This document shows, piece by piece, positions 30,830 to 41,880 of a stretch of 44,153 bases of DNA (position 1 is its first letter; each line of letters begins with the position of its first letter). The DNA is from Hydnum rufescens UP504 (taxonomy: Eukaryota; Basidiomycota; Agaricomycetes; Cantharellales; Hydnaceae): assembly GCA_014904985.1 (NCBI GenBank), contig MU128979.1:90013-134165 (forward strand), read 5' to 3'. The translations under genes and the position numbers were made by a program. The notes under the pieces were generated by a model. The model had not been told where the DNA came from. It saw only the letters and a program-made list of their open reading frames with translations, and searched no databases.

Positions 30830-33800
30830 TGCTAAAAGACAACCCCCATATCTTCCAAATTTAGGTTGTCCAAGACAATCTCGCATTCTTCTCTGGTGTT
30901 GGACCATATGAAAGCTCTGTATCGTAGGTTCCACAAGCAAGTAGGGAAGTGTGGTCTAGCTGGGGAAGTCTCCCTGCTACCCAGATGAGCAGGTCACAAG
31001 TGGGACTGGCTATAGGCAACAGGACTTGAAGGGAGGTGGGCTTGTTGTATGATAAGTGATGGCTTAGAGTAGACCTGAAGAATTCAGAAGCCTCCCTGAG
31101 AGGGTTAGCAGCTGATATGCTGGCCTGTGTGAACCAATCGAGTCTCTCTTCAAGGCAAGAGACTAGGAGGGGGGGGGGAGGTGTAGTAGCGAGACATCAA
31201 GTAATGCCTCTTTGGGGAGGTGCCCTCTGATTTCTCATTCCAGGCTGGGTTGATGAAATGCTTGAGAGCAGATATGATAGTGCTATGGGCCCTATCCATG
31301 GGGATTGCACCAGGGGGTAAAGCTGGCCAGATAGACTTGCAAGTTTCCCAACGAGAGGTAACAGCCAACTCAGCAGCATACACTGCATTGGGGGACCAAG
31401 AGTGATAATGTTCATCATCTACAAAGGGGATGGCTTTGGCCAAAGGCTCCATGGGGTAGTCCTTTGCAGCTTGTATCTGGTTGATAGCAACTCAGCATGC
31501 TTGTGCTTCGTCATTGAACAGAAGGATGAGTTTTTTGTTGTCGAGGTACCAGGACCCGACAACTCCCTGATAGCGAATGTAGAGTTCTCACTCTAAGTCT
31601 TCAAGAGAATTGAAGAATATGAATGGGGCCAATTGAACAGGGTAGTGACATAGCAATTGGTGTGAAGGAACTCCCCAGGTTATAGACAGGGAGTCAGTGG
31701 GGGAAGCCTCACCCTGAGCAGGCATACTACTGGTCAGTAAGGCGTTGTGAACCTTGGCAGGGGTGAGGGGGTCTGTGACAGGGCTTGGAAGGGTAGTTGG
31801 AGCTTCTGGTTGCTCCATATCAACATACAGGGTTGGATCCTCATCATATGGGGAGAGTTCCCTATTGTCTTCTGCACTGGTGGGGTGAATAGACTTGTGG
31901 CGGACTCACCTTTCCTCTGGCAAAGCTGATCGAGGGCAAGTGCTGGAGGAAGGCTGGTCAAATTCAGTAAGTTTGTCAGGATCTTCAAATATATGTGTGG
32001 TGGGTTTGGAGATCTGCTGCCACTAGGGAGTCTGCATGAGCCAAGGGACTGAGTGGCACTGGCCTAACCCAGAGGAGGCCAAATTGCTGTGCTGAGGATT
32101 CCAGGACTGAAAATTTGCTGTGGAGGAGAGAGGGGATGAAAGGGAACTGCCTGGTGTAAGCAGGATGGTTATTAAACCAATCCAACTACTGTCCATGATG
32201 TTGAGCCGGGGACGAAAGAGGGGATCACAGATCTAATCCGGATGTTCAGGTTCGAGTGGGGGAAGGTCTTTTGAACAGGAGAAATTGCAGTGAGCCAACA
32301 AAGCCCAAGCAATTAAGTGAGAATGTGTCTTTCAGTCAAATTACCACACCCTAAGAATCTCTTCTTGAGACCTTAGTCAAAGTGTAGTTAGAATTCACTT
32401 TTTGTAGTGAGAAATCACCCAGGGACCAGCAGCTGTTCAAGGAGCTTCAAACTGGAGGGAGGGGGAGAACTAATGAATATGTGTGCTAGCTGCACCTAAT
32501 ATACAATCCAGACTTCGACTCAATAGAAAGTGAAAAAGTCGGACTTAAGGGACACACAGAGAAAAAGAAATGAAGTTAAAATCTTCAAAACTGATGGAGA
32601 TATTCCAATTTCAAGATAAAAGGGGAGATTGACACATTACATGCTATTCCTCCTTCAAACCTGGACAAGTTCCCTTAAGGAAAGGTGGAATAGGTTGCCC
32701 TGAGGGTCTTCTCCATCGGACATAAGAGGGCCGAAGTAATTCGCTATTTTGAATGGTGGAGCAAAGGGGGAGTCATGGGGAGGGAGTTGTCTTGTGAAAA
32801 ATGGAGTTCGCATTCGCTCCAGGGCGTGGTACTCGCGAACGAATCTGATAAGAATTGGCTTCGAAAATCAAGAAATACTCCTTCAGAGTATGGATCATGG
32901 CAAGATATTGTTACAGGGACCGCATTTTTGATCTGTTCGTTTCGTGTTTGGTACCGTTCAATAGGTACGATTCGTATCTTTCTGGGAGTGGTCGTTTCGA
33001 GTCGATCCGATCAAAACTGACAGAGAAATTCGAAAAATACTCCTTCAGAGTAGTGCAGCCCCTATCTGGATCATGTGACAAATCCGCGAGTCCAGAATTG
33101 GAACTAGGCCCGGTCTGCGTCGTTACATAATCACAATTCATTGCCCTTAAGGCAATAGGATGGCTTGGAAGAGCAGGCAAGTCACCCAGTCTTGAAGAAA
33201 GATGGCAAGTTGAATTGCCTTGTCCAAAGAAAATGGACTTGAAGTAGGGCATAAACTGCCCCTTTTTGATGAGGACTGTTGAAGTCTGATGGATAGTCAA
33301 TAAATTGACTGGTGGACATGGTAAAGGAATGAGGCGATATTATGGGTTGGAAAGGGGTAGGAATCCAATTGATTTCTCGAATAAACGAATGGCGATAAAA
33401 TTAAATGAGTGCAGTGACATATAATTGATTCATTCGTAGGGAAAATGGCCTCGGATGAGGATTTCTATGGTGTAGGGATTTATCCCTCCAACACCAGAGG
33501 CAGGGAGGTTTGCATTAGGGATGGTGGCCTCACCCATGGCTTCCCATAGTTTGTGGAACACAGCACGAAGGCCAATATTGGGGGACAGTTGGAGCCATTT
33601 TAGTATAGCCTCATAGTAGCTCTCATTTGAGAACTTCTTGATCTGCTTCAGGTGGGCCAGGTGCATCTGGTGGAAAGGGCCTGGAGATTCAGCCTGCTTG
33701 GGGTGCCCTCACTCTATGACCCAGTGCATAACAGGTGGGTGGCTGAGCCAACAGTTGGTGAGGTCCCTCAGCTTCTCCTCGAAGCAGTGTTGCACTTGTT

Positions 33801-35293
33801 CAGTTAGCCACAAGGGCTTGGGTACCAAGTGAATGGAAGGCCTTTCCTGTTTGTAGGCCTCCTTCCAGATGTCGGACTTCCTCATAGATCCCTGGGGTAG
33901 AAGCTCTATTGGGGGCTTAAGGTTCCATATACAGATCCCCCAGACAGGAGTGCCCAATAAGGTGAGACCCTCCCCAATCTGCTTTGAACAAGCATCATTC
34001 AGATCTACGATTAGGCCTGTGAGCCTAGAGGTGGTATGAAAATGGACAGGGAGAAACCTTGCTTGGAGCCCCAGTATGTTGACAAGAACTTGAATAGCCA
34101 TAGCCTATACTGTCTATGACATGGCAGCATATCTCTTGCCCTATAAGGACAATTTTCCAGGGAGGCTGGGGCTCTCCTGCCATCTGGATCAGGTGCATCC
34201 AGGAAGACCTGTAGTGCCAGTTGGGGTCAAGCTCCAATAGCAACTCCACTTTGTTATGGGATGTGATGGCATTGACCCATCGGAGGCATTGTATGAGATC
34301 AGTGCTAGTACTAAGGGCATGCTTGATGAAGCCTCTTTCAAGCATGCACAGGGAAGGGTCCTGTCCCCTCGCTTGTACAACATGTGAACATAGGTTGAAC
34401 TCGAAAATCAAAGTATCGAAAGTGATAAAGGCTCTATGGAGAGGGAAGTTTGCATCCATGGGGAGCAGTTGGGTGTGTCTGGTCCACTTGAATTTTCCTA
34501 AGGTGCCCCATTTGTCAAGATGCTGCCACTGGTAACCGTATGGGTCTGAATGGAATGAGGGCACACCCTGAACTCTGGGAAGCAGCCCAGCTAGATTCAG
34601 GGTTTCGATACAGTATTTGAAACAGTGAGCTGGCTGGTACAGTAGGGATCTGTAAGACACTCATCTTTCTGGATTGTCGACATGGTTGCCATATTGGATG
34701 TGGCTTCTCCAGCCATAGTCAGCTGGGGATCAGTTGGTGGCATAATTGGTTCCTATGTGGAAACCTCTGTGAGGGGGGGCTGGAGGAGGCAATGTGTCTT
34801 CTCTATAGGGCATATCAATTGGTTGCAGGGGTACAGTGAGTTATTTCGACTTGGGAGCAAAAAGAGAAGTAGGCAAGGGTGACACACAGTTTAGTGGCAT
34901 TAGCCTCATGGTGTCAAAGGGGCTGTGCTGAGAATGACATCTATAGCTCTGCTGACTCTGGAAATGGGGGCAGAAATTTCGAGGGGGGCCCAAGCATGGT
35001 CATATGCTCACTTTCAGGCTGCCTGTGGGGGCAGGGAGAACTTCTTCAGCAGCTGGGTGAAGGGTGTGTAATAACATGGTCCTCAACTTCGAGGGACTGT
35101 GGTATTTGTCGTCGTTAGACAAGGCAGATTCGATGGACCTGGGAACAGAAGGAGGAAAGTAGTCCAACTGCTCTAAGCACTGGCTTCGAGCGGGAGGGCC
35201 ACGAACGAAGCTAAGCACTGGCTTCGCTTCGGATGGGGGAGAAGTGAGAGGAGAGGAGGGAATGGGAATGGGGAGATGGTAGTAGCTGGCCAA
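30830..35293 (-). pseudogene. Large multi-block minus-strand gene of unknown function
   Basis: Protein-like blocks follow each other on the minus strand. 35293-35000 is a Ser/Pro-rich N-terminal block (MASYYHLPIPIPSSPLTSPP). 34660-34025 contains FNLCSHVVQARGQDPSLCML, and 34101-33709 contains GLTLLGTPVWGICIWNLKPP. 33666-33430 contains FSNESYYEAILKWLQLSPN. 31818-31150 is one frame with two TGA codons and contains VVGSWYLDNKKLILLFNDEA and MEPLAKAIPFVDDEHYHSWS. 31110-30860 contains ASEFFRSTLSHHLSYNKPTS. Frame changes between blocks suggest short introns. I recognise no domain. The gene ends about 40 nt before the polypurine-like tract of LTR family C, and lies just downstream of the gypsy integrase fragment on the same strand, so it could be an accessory gene of a retroelement or an unrelated gene trapped between elements. 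Confidence 0.5.
32700..33130. other. CpG-rich island of unknown origin inside the decayed gene
   Basis: TTCG and CGAA tetramers are frequent here (TTCGCATTCGCTCC, TCGTTTCGAGTCGATCCGAT), unlike both flanks. A segment is duplicated (AAATACTCCTTCAGAGTA at 32871 and 33033, each followed by a GGATCATG stretch). Read on the minus strand it starts TGTAACGACGCAG. It may be a younger insertion or solo LTR, but I cannot define its ends. Confidence 0.35.
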
Positions 35294-35309
35294 AGGGCTC
35301 AGCTACTAT

Positions 35310-35590
35310 CTATGGGAGAGGGGTAGTTAGCAAGTACACTAGAGTAGCGTACTTACCTAACTGAGTCACGCTTGTACGCGACTCCCTTATCCGTCTCTGC
35401 CCCATGCTCTGTGTGCACGGATCGCGGGTCTTGATGTAGTTGCTTCGTTGCGCGAACTTGGGCGCATAGTCGTTGCGTGGCTATGTTAGTTTCACAGTTC
35501 GAGTGGAGGCTACGAAGTCCAGGCAAAAGAGTGTGATTTGATTCTGGCGCGACCAGGACTTAGAATCCTCACGGCCGCGCTATTACATAA
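35310..35590 (-). other. Module-like exon and short intron (CpG-rich)
   Basis: Intron 35310-35356 (47 nt; donor GTAAGT, branch TGCTAAC, acceptor CCCATAG) is preceded on the minus strand by a dyad GAGTCGCG...CGTGACTC (about 35370-35391) ending seven nt before the donor, and contains a second small hairpin (AAGTACGC...GTGTACTT). The exon reads NDYAPKFAQRSNYIKTRDPC and shares CAAGACCC...GATC and ACAGAGCATGGGGC with the exon between modules B and C. This is the same part order as the hairpin-intron modules with a different sequence. It may supply the 5' exon of the unknown gene at 30830-35293. Confidence 0.5.
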
Positions 35591-35681
35591 GGTACTAGAG
35601 GGGACAGGACTTGTACATACTCTATGTAGAATGGCCCTATATTACAGGGTGGCTTTATATTCCCTGAGTTTCGAGAATGCA

Positions 35682-37238
35682 TTACACAGGCCAGCTTCTG
35701 GCTTGAATGTATTGTGTTCTGGGCCGAAGCCTTTCCACCAAATGAGGTATTCCCAGTGTCGCTTGGGATTTATTAAAGCAGTGGCTCAGAAGCCATTCCA
35801 CTTCATATTCCTCTGTCTTTCTTAGTTCCCTCAGTTTGGGGAGCGAGGTTCTTGAGTCTTGCTCACTACAGTGGTAACACTGCAGATGTTGGATGTTGAC
35901 AATAGGGTGCATTTTTTATTCCCAAGGAATAGCTAGGTGGTATACTATGGGATTGATCTTTTCCATGATACTGAAAGGACCTATGCACCTTTGTACCAAC
36001 TTCTTGCCAGTACCCTTGACATCCATTAACTCTAGCAAGTGAGGATTCACAAGGACCTCATCTCCCTCCTCAAACTCTTCTGGCCTCCTGTATTTGTCAT
36101 ATGTGGCAGCTTGCTTGGACTGAGCCTTTGCAAGAGTGTTGCAAGCCCTTGCTCAGTGAACTTCCAGCTCTTCGATGAAGCTGGTCACTGGACCATCTAC
36201 TTCCTTGAACCGAGCGACTCCACACTCCATATGGTCCACAGTCAAGGCAGGGGAATGGGGCATGTAGCCATGTAGCAGGAAGAATGGGGAGTATCCTGTG
36301 GTGGAATGGGGAGTGGAGTTGTAGGCAAAGGCGAGAGGCTTCAGCCATTTGGCTCTATCACCCACTGTGTATGCTCTCAAGGCCACTTCCAACATAGCAT
36401 TAGTTCACTCAGTCTGACTGTCTGTTTGAGGGTGGTGAGAGGTGGATAGCATTAATCCCAGACCTAGGTGCCTAGTGATGGCATCCCAGAATCCTTTAGA
36501 CCACCATGCATCACAATTGGCAATCATTTTCCTGGGTATTCCTCTCCCACAGACAATCTCATCTGTGAACAGCTTCACAAAGCCCTCTTGATCCAGGTTG
36601 GAATGAGTGGGCAAGTAGTGAACATATTTAGAGAGTTTGTCCACTATTACTATAATGGTGTTGAAACCATTGGATTTTGGCAGACCTGTAATGAGATCCA
36701 GGGAGACCACATTGTAAGGCAGTAGAGGAATGGAATGGGGAAGAAGCTTCCCCTTGGGGCCTCAAGTATCAGGTTTTATTTTCTGGCAGATGTCACAAGT
36801 TTTTGTAAAGTGGACAATTTCAGCCCACATTCATGGCCAGTAGAATCAGGCACTCAGCTTGAGGAAGAGCCTAGCCACTCCAGCATGGGCTGTTTCCCAA
36901 GGGGAGTCATGCATCTCCTGTAGGAGGCAAAGGGTTTCAGAACTGGGGACACAGAGTCTAGCTACCCAGTCCGCATCTCTGAAAAGGAGCAGACCATCTT
37001 TACTCTTGTAGAATTGCTGTGCTACTTTCAGCTCTGTAGAATCAGTATCAGCAGAACTCCAGATTCTCTTGAAATTCAGGTCCTCCCTGTATCCCTTGAT
37101 AAAGGACTCGAGGCAAGTGGGGCTGATGGAGATCAAAAGCGACATGGGTTGGAAATCCTCACTTGGAGGGTTTGATATCTTGCCCCTGATTATTGCAGCC
37201 TTGGACATCTCTTCTTCCATGGACAGGGAGGCCATGGG
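35682..37238 (-). pseudogene. pol: Ty3/gypsy pol fragment (integrase, degenerate chromodomain), second family
   Basis: A single minus-strand frame from 37238 down to 35682, broken by about five stops, encodes an HHCC zinc segment (HDSPWETAHAGVARLF to CDICQKIKP), an integrase core (VVSLDLITGLPKSNGF; IANCDAWWSKGFW; HHPQTDSQTE) and a C-terminal part (EEFEEGDEVLVNPHLLELMD) ending in a chromodomain-like EEYEVEWLLSHC. The second catalytic Asp, expected at 36516-36518, is Asn, and the following Arg is Cys. It is clearly a different family from copies 1 and 2. Its upstream part is cut at 37238 by the 5' LTR of gypsy copy 2. Confidence 0.85.
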
Positions 37239-37864
37239 TGTCAGAGTTCATCCGTTTCCCAGTTAATTCCAGATTTGTTTCCGGTTTGTTTCTGGTTTTG
37301 GTTCCGGCCTGTTTCCGATTTGTCCCCATCTCCATTTCATTTCCCCTTCATTTCCTCATTTCCTTTACTTCCAGTTCCCACACACTTACCCCTGGCCCTG
37401 TCCCTGTCCCCTCCACTTTCCTGTCCCCTGCCCACTCCCCCCCTTGTGCCTGCCCCCCTGTAACCACCTCTCATTAAGCAATCAATCCCTCATAGTATAG
37501 GAACTATGTATAAGTAGTCCGGGGTGAAATCCAGAGACTCAGCTTTGGTCTCTCAGGATTTCCACTTCTACTCCAGACTACAGGTTAGCCTCACTGTACC
37601 TATTCCCTTGATGTTAATCTCAGGATTTCCACTTCTACTCTGGACTACAGTCCAAGTACTTTCCAGTTGACTCTGTGAGCTTAAGGACTGCTGTGCTCAT
37701 TTCTGCCTAGTCCCTTCCGGGCTGCTGGACTGCCTCTCCATCCCATCCTCGTTATCTCGTTCTTGCCTGGATTCTCCCAGACTTAGCTGGACTTACACCG
37801 GACTTAGTTGGAGTTATCTGTGTTTATATTTGTTTGGTGCTCTCATCACAGCGTGGCCATGACA
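37239..37864 (+). mobile_element. 5' LTR of gypsy copy 2
   Basis: Starts TGTCAGAG and ends GCCATGACA, 626 bp, aligning with the 3' LTR of copy 1. TATA-like TATAAG is at 37509-37514. The gag start codon (37859-37861) lies in the last six bases, so LTR-initiated mRNA carries the start codon within the repeat. Confidence 0.9.
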
Positions 37865-38904
37865 GAAGACCAAAGCTCTTTCACGAGCCCACCATCCGGA
37901 TTGCTTAGTATCACCGATTTCCCTCCTACCCCTCATTCCAAAATGACTGACGGTGCTCCAGTAGCCATTACTGCCAACCACCTCCAACACCTCCTCACTC
38001 AACTCCAACAACAGAATGCCGCCCTTCAAGAAGAACTGGACAACATGCGAAACCAAGGGACACACGTTGCAGGCTTTGTGTCTGCCGCAGTTCAGCAGAC
38101 CCTCCAGCAACAACCCCTGCCTACCCAATCCACTTGTGAGGCCAAGGGGGCAGACCCTGAACCATTCTTGGGCGACCAGAAGAAGATGGAAGGTTTCCTG
38201 CGCTCTGTCTGGCTGAATATTGCTCTCCAGCCCAGAGTCTACCCCACAGAGCTGCACAAAATCCTATACACCCTCTCCTGGATGAAGGACAGAACTGCCG
38301 GAGCATGGGTGGAAAGCCTTTCCACCTCTTTCCTGGACCCCGAGACTCACAACCCATACGAGACCTTCGAGGAGTTCCTGGTTGCCTTCGAGAGTGCCTT
38401 CGGGGAGCCAGATCAAGATTTCACTGCCTGGTCCCAACTTCGGAACCTGAAGCAGGGAAAGATGTCCACTGAGGAGTACACCACGCACTTCAATGCCTTG
38501 GCAGGTCAAACCAGCTTCAGGGAAGAGGCCCTTATTGATGCATACCAACGAGGACTCAATGAACAGTTGCTGGAGAAAATGCACCTCAGTGACCTACCAG
38601 GGACCCTCGGAGGATGGCAGGACATGGCATGCCAGCTGGACAACTTATACCTCCAGTTCCGACAGGCCATGGCAAGCACGAACCCCTATGTGCTGAGGAA
38701 CCCTCCAACACCCACAGAGAAGCCCAGACAACACCCCCTGCCCCCAGGCCAACCCCAGTGCCTCCTGTGGCAACACATTCCTCATCAACTTCGTTTGCCC
38801 CCATGGACGTAGACTCCACATGGAAGCAAGAGGCATGACGTTGTTACAACTGCCAGGAGCTGGGACACATCTCTCGTGACTGCCTGCACCCACAAAAGCC
38901 GTGA
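37859..38904 (+). pseudogene. gag: gypsy copy 2 Gag with CCHC zinc knuckle
   Basis: From ATG 37859 (MTEDQSSFTSPPSG) the protein has a coiled-coil-prone Gln-rich segment (HLLTQLQQQNAALQEELDNM), then a retrotransposon Gag core (DPEPFLGDQKKMEGFL; FEEFLVAFESAFGEPD; LKQGKMSTEEYTTHFNALAG). A frameshift near 38730 moves the reading to a Pro-rich linker (FAPMDVDSTWKQEA), followed by a TGA (38836) and a C-x2-C-x4-H-x4-C knuckle (CYNCQELGHISRDC, 38842-38883). Gag forms the particle and the knuckle binds RNA. Apart from the frameshift and one stop it is well preserved. Confidence 0.85.
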
Positions 38905-39652
38905 CAGTTTGTCTGGGCAATGGAAGACATCGGAGCAATCATCCATGAGGAACTACGGAAGCTGTTCCCACCTGCAAAGGACACACCAGAACCCTCAGGA
39001 TCTACTCTGCAGGGTTTTCCCAATGGTCAGCAGTGAAGGATACGTCCTGCCTGACCAACAGATTCACCCCCCTCCAAAACTGTACATATGGAATCGGAAA
39101 TAACATGTTTTTCTCTGATGATGAGAGTGATGATTCTGAAAACGTATCCACCTATACCAACCCCATTTATAGCCCTCCACCCTCAGTCTGCCTCCTCTCC
39201 AAAGACCCTAGATGAGCCCCAGAAGTCAAGGTGAAAATCCAATCACCCTGGACTGGAGCCATCTGTGCTGGAACCACTCTACTGGACTCTGGAGCAACCG
39301 GGATGTTCATGGACCCGGCCTTTGCAAAGGAGAACAGACTAGACGTATGGCCACTCGCCCACCCCATCCCAGTCTATAATGTTGATGGAATGCTCAATGA
39401 GATGGGATCTGTCCACGAAGAAGTAGAAGTCATCCTCCAGATTGATGACCACTCCGAACAGGTGGTGTTCTCTGTGATCGGACTGGGTAAAACCAAATTG
39501 ATCATAGGGCACACCTGGCTCCACCACCACAACCCGGAGATCAACTGGACAACAGGGAAGCTGATGCTGACCCGATGCCTGTCTGACTGCCGAGCAATGA
39601 TCCAGAGAATACGGAATACAGAATGCTGATGAGAGAGAGATGGTTGGAAAGC
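38905..39652 (+). pseudogene. pol: gypsy copy 2 protease
   Basis: The linker (NMFFSDDESDDSENVST) and protease are readable with a few stops and a frame change. The active site D-S-G-A is intact at 39285, and the distal IIGHTWLHHHNPEINW segment is present in the same frame (39231-39629). A tandem TGATGA ends the frame near 39627. Confidence 0.85.
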
Positions 39653-39653
39653 C

Positions 39654-40797
39654 ATGGAGACACCCTGGAACGAGCCCGCACCACTGGACGATGATGATGA
39701 GACCCCGACCTTGGAAAAAGGGGATGCTATTTTTGCAGCCTACTTCCCTGATGACAGCAAACACTCTGAAATCGTCCAAGCAATGTCCACCCCTTCTCAG
39801 AGGCTGGCAGAGGCTGCTAAGGTGAAAGCAAACGAACCTGCCAAAACCTTTGAGGAGCTCGTACCCGAGGAGTTCCATGACTTCCAAGACATGTTCTCCA
39901 AAGACTCCTTTGACCAACTCCCCACCCGGAAGCCATGGGACCACCACATTGAGTTCCAAGAAGGAACTCAGCTACCTCCTCCTGCCAAACTGTTCCTGCT
40001 GTCCCCAGGTGAACAGAAAGAACTTGACGACTTCCTGAAGGAGAATCTTGCTTCCGGTCAAATCCGTCCATCAAAGTCTCCAATGGCCGCTCCAGTGTTC
40101 TTTGTGAAGAAAAAGGATGCAGGGTTCTGCCTAGTCCAGGAAACTCAACGACATCATGGTTAAGAACACATACCCCTTACCCCTGATCTCTGACATCATC
40201 GATCGACTCTGTGGAGCCAAAGTGTTCAGGAAACTTGACCTCTGGTGGGGATTCCAGAACATCTGGATGGCAGAAGGAGATGAATGGAAAGCAGCATTCC
40301 AGATGAACCAAGGACTGTTCGAACTGTTGGTAATGTTCTTTGGACTTTGCAACTCCCCTGGGACATTCCAGAACATGATCAATGACGTCCTCAGGGAATG
40401 GATCGACAACGGAGTATGCATTGTGTACCTGGATGACATCTTGTGCTTTGCCAAGACTTGAGAAGAGTACATCCAAGGAGTCCAAGGCATCCTACAGACC
40501 CTCCGGGAAAACAAACTCTTCCTGAAACTGGAGAAGTGTGAGTTCTTCCGAGATTGGATTGAATACCTAGGGATGATATTCACACTGGACCATGTGGAGA
40601 TGGACCCTGTCAAAGTTGGAGGCATAACGGACTGGCTGGAACCCAAAAACCTGAAAGAAACACAGTCATTCTTAGGGTTCATTAACTTCTACCAATGATT
40701 CATTCAGGATTTTGCCAAGGTTGCCAGACCTCTAAACGACCTCACCCGGAAAGACACACCCTTCTGGTGGACCAATGCAGAATGTAACACCTTCCTC
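39654..40797 (+). pseudogene. pol: gypsy copy 2 reverse transcriptase, truncated
   Basis: ELVPEEFHDFQDMFSKDSF and FFVKKKDAG are in frame to about 40137, where an 8-nt deletion relative to copy 1 removes the DYWK part of the conserved motif and shifts frame. From 40156 the palm continues to YLDD (40426-40437). Stops at 40459 and near 40696 follow. The sequence ends at about 40797 before RNase H. Confidence 0.9.
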
Positions 40798-41283
40798 CAC
40801 TGGATGATGTAGCCTTTTTGCATTGGAAACAGTAAGTTACCATGAGAGCTTTGCAAAGATTACAGTAAGTTACCGTTACCGCATTTTTGATGCATCAGGT
40901 TGGCTGTTGCATCAGCTGTGGTAACCCTGGGCATTTTAATATCAGCCAATGGCTCAGTTGGGTTCTTAATGGATTTGCATCCAATCATTTCCTATTTAGG
41001 ATAATTTCCATACTGGGTTTGGGGTGACTAAAAATATTATATAATGATTCCCAAATGGTATCCAGTTACATAATACACTGATTCCTATTGAAAAAAAGCC
41101 TAAATGCGGAAATTAGATGAACTACACAGGCTGGTCAGTCACATGGGGGGACCTAATTTAGGTACCACTTTCGGGGCAGAAAATGGTACCTAATAGGTCC
41201 CCCAAACCTTACGGCTGAAATCAGGCATTTCAATTCAGTTTTTGGGCCATCTGTCTGCCAATCCATGGCTGTGCTAGATGATA
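40798..41283. other. Repeat debris related to the palindromic element
   Basis: No gene. CAGTAAGTTACC is repeated at 40829 and 40864. 40985-41110 resembles 11440-11510 and the outer ends of the palindrome arms (TTTCCTATTTAGG, AAAAAGCCTAAATGCGGAAAT), suggesting a remnant of the same repeat family. Confidence 0.4.
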
Positions 41284-41345
41284 TATTTATTTATTATTAT
41301 TATTATCATTATTATTATTATTATTACTACTATTATTATATACAT
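41284..41345. repeat. (TTA)n microsatellite
   Basis: About 60 bp of TTA/TTAT repeats at the left limit of the hairpin-intron array; a comparable tract lies at 29580-29700 in the decayed array. Confidence 0.85.
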
Positions 41346-41599
41346 ATTATGCTATGTACATATTATCCCCCCCAGGGGTCTGCCACCACAGGGGGGGGCA
41401 TGGTTCCTGCGGGTCACGCACCTGCATACACCCACCACAGCGGGTGGGGTTCATATGCCCCAGTCGGGGCCAGGTCCATTTGGGCGCTCCCTCGAGGGAG
41501 CTGATCTTCATTCGTGGGGGCTCGTTCGCGGTTTTCATTTGCGGCACGTCATTCGGCAGGTTTGTGGTTGGGGGGTTTACGCGGGTTCTGGTTCAGGAT
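41346..41599 (-). other. Terminal exon of the minus-strand module array
   Basis: After the acceptor of module D (41600), the minus strand starts ATCCTGAACCAGAACCC and is open in one frame to a TAG near 41347 (PRMKISSLEGAPKWTWPRLG). It contains the last CACCCGCTGTGGTGGGTG-type dyad. Whether it is translated is unknown. Confidence 0.35.
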
Positions 41600-41710
41600 C
41601 TAGAGAAATTAAAAATGAAACATTAGTTCAACAGTAATGCAGCGCAAAAAGAGCAGCTTACGCTGCTCTTTTGTGCACAAGTATAAAAGAAAATGAAAAA
41701 GAAAACTTAC
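41600..41710 (-). other. Hairpin intron D
   Basis: 111 nt; donor AAG|GTAAGT (G at 41710), hairpin GCAAAAAGAGCAGC (41644-41657) with GCTGCTCTTTTGTGC (41662-41676), branch AACTAAT, acceptor TCTCTAG. The exon upstream of the donor carries a 28-bp dyad (41714-41741, CCCCACACCCGCTG and complement, one mismatch). Confidence 0.75.
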
Positions 41711-41880
41711 CTTCCCCACACCCGCTGCAGCAGGTGTGGGGTACTGGGACCCTGTACTCCGGCTTGTACGTACAGTGGGTTGTATGGGCCCTCCCTGCGG
41801 TTTTCGTTTGTGGGGGGGTCGTTCGTGGGTTTCATTCGCGGGTTTCTGGTCCGGGGTTCATGCAGCTTCTGGTCCAAGAT

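Larger units (their letters stand above)
37239..40797 (+). mobile_element. Ty3/gypsy chromovirus copy 2, 3'-truncated, nested in a minus-strand gypsy
   Basis: 5' LTR (37239-37864), gag with zinc knuckle, protease and RT; homology to copy 1 ends within the RT-RNase H linker at about 40797 (AACACCTTCCTC). It inserted into the minus-strand integrase gene at 37238/37239. Copies 1 and 2 belong to one family and together cover most of a full-length element. Confidence 0.9.

Noticed and set aside
41265..41637. Plus-strand proteins of 79-119 codons beginning in poly-Tyr/Ile
   Set aside because: They translate the TTA microsatellite and run against the strand on which all the splice signals lie.
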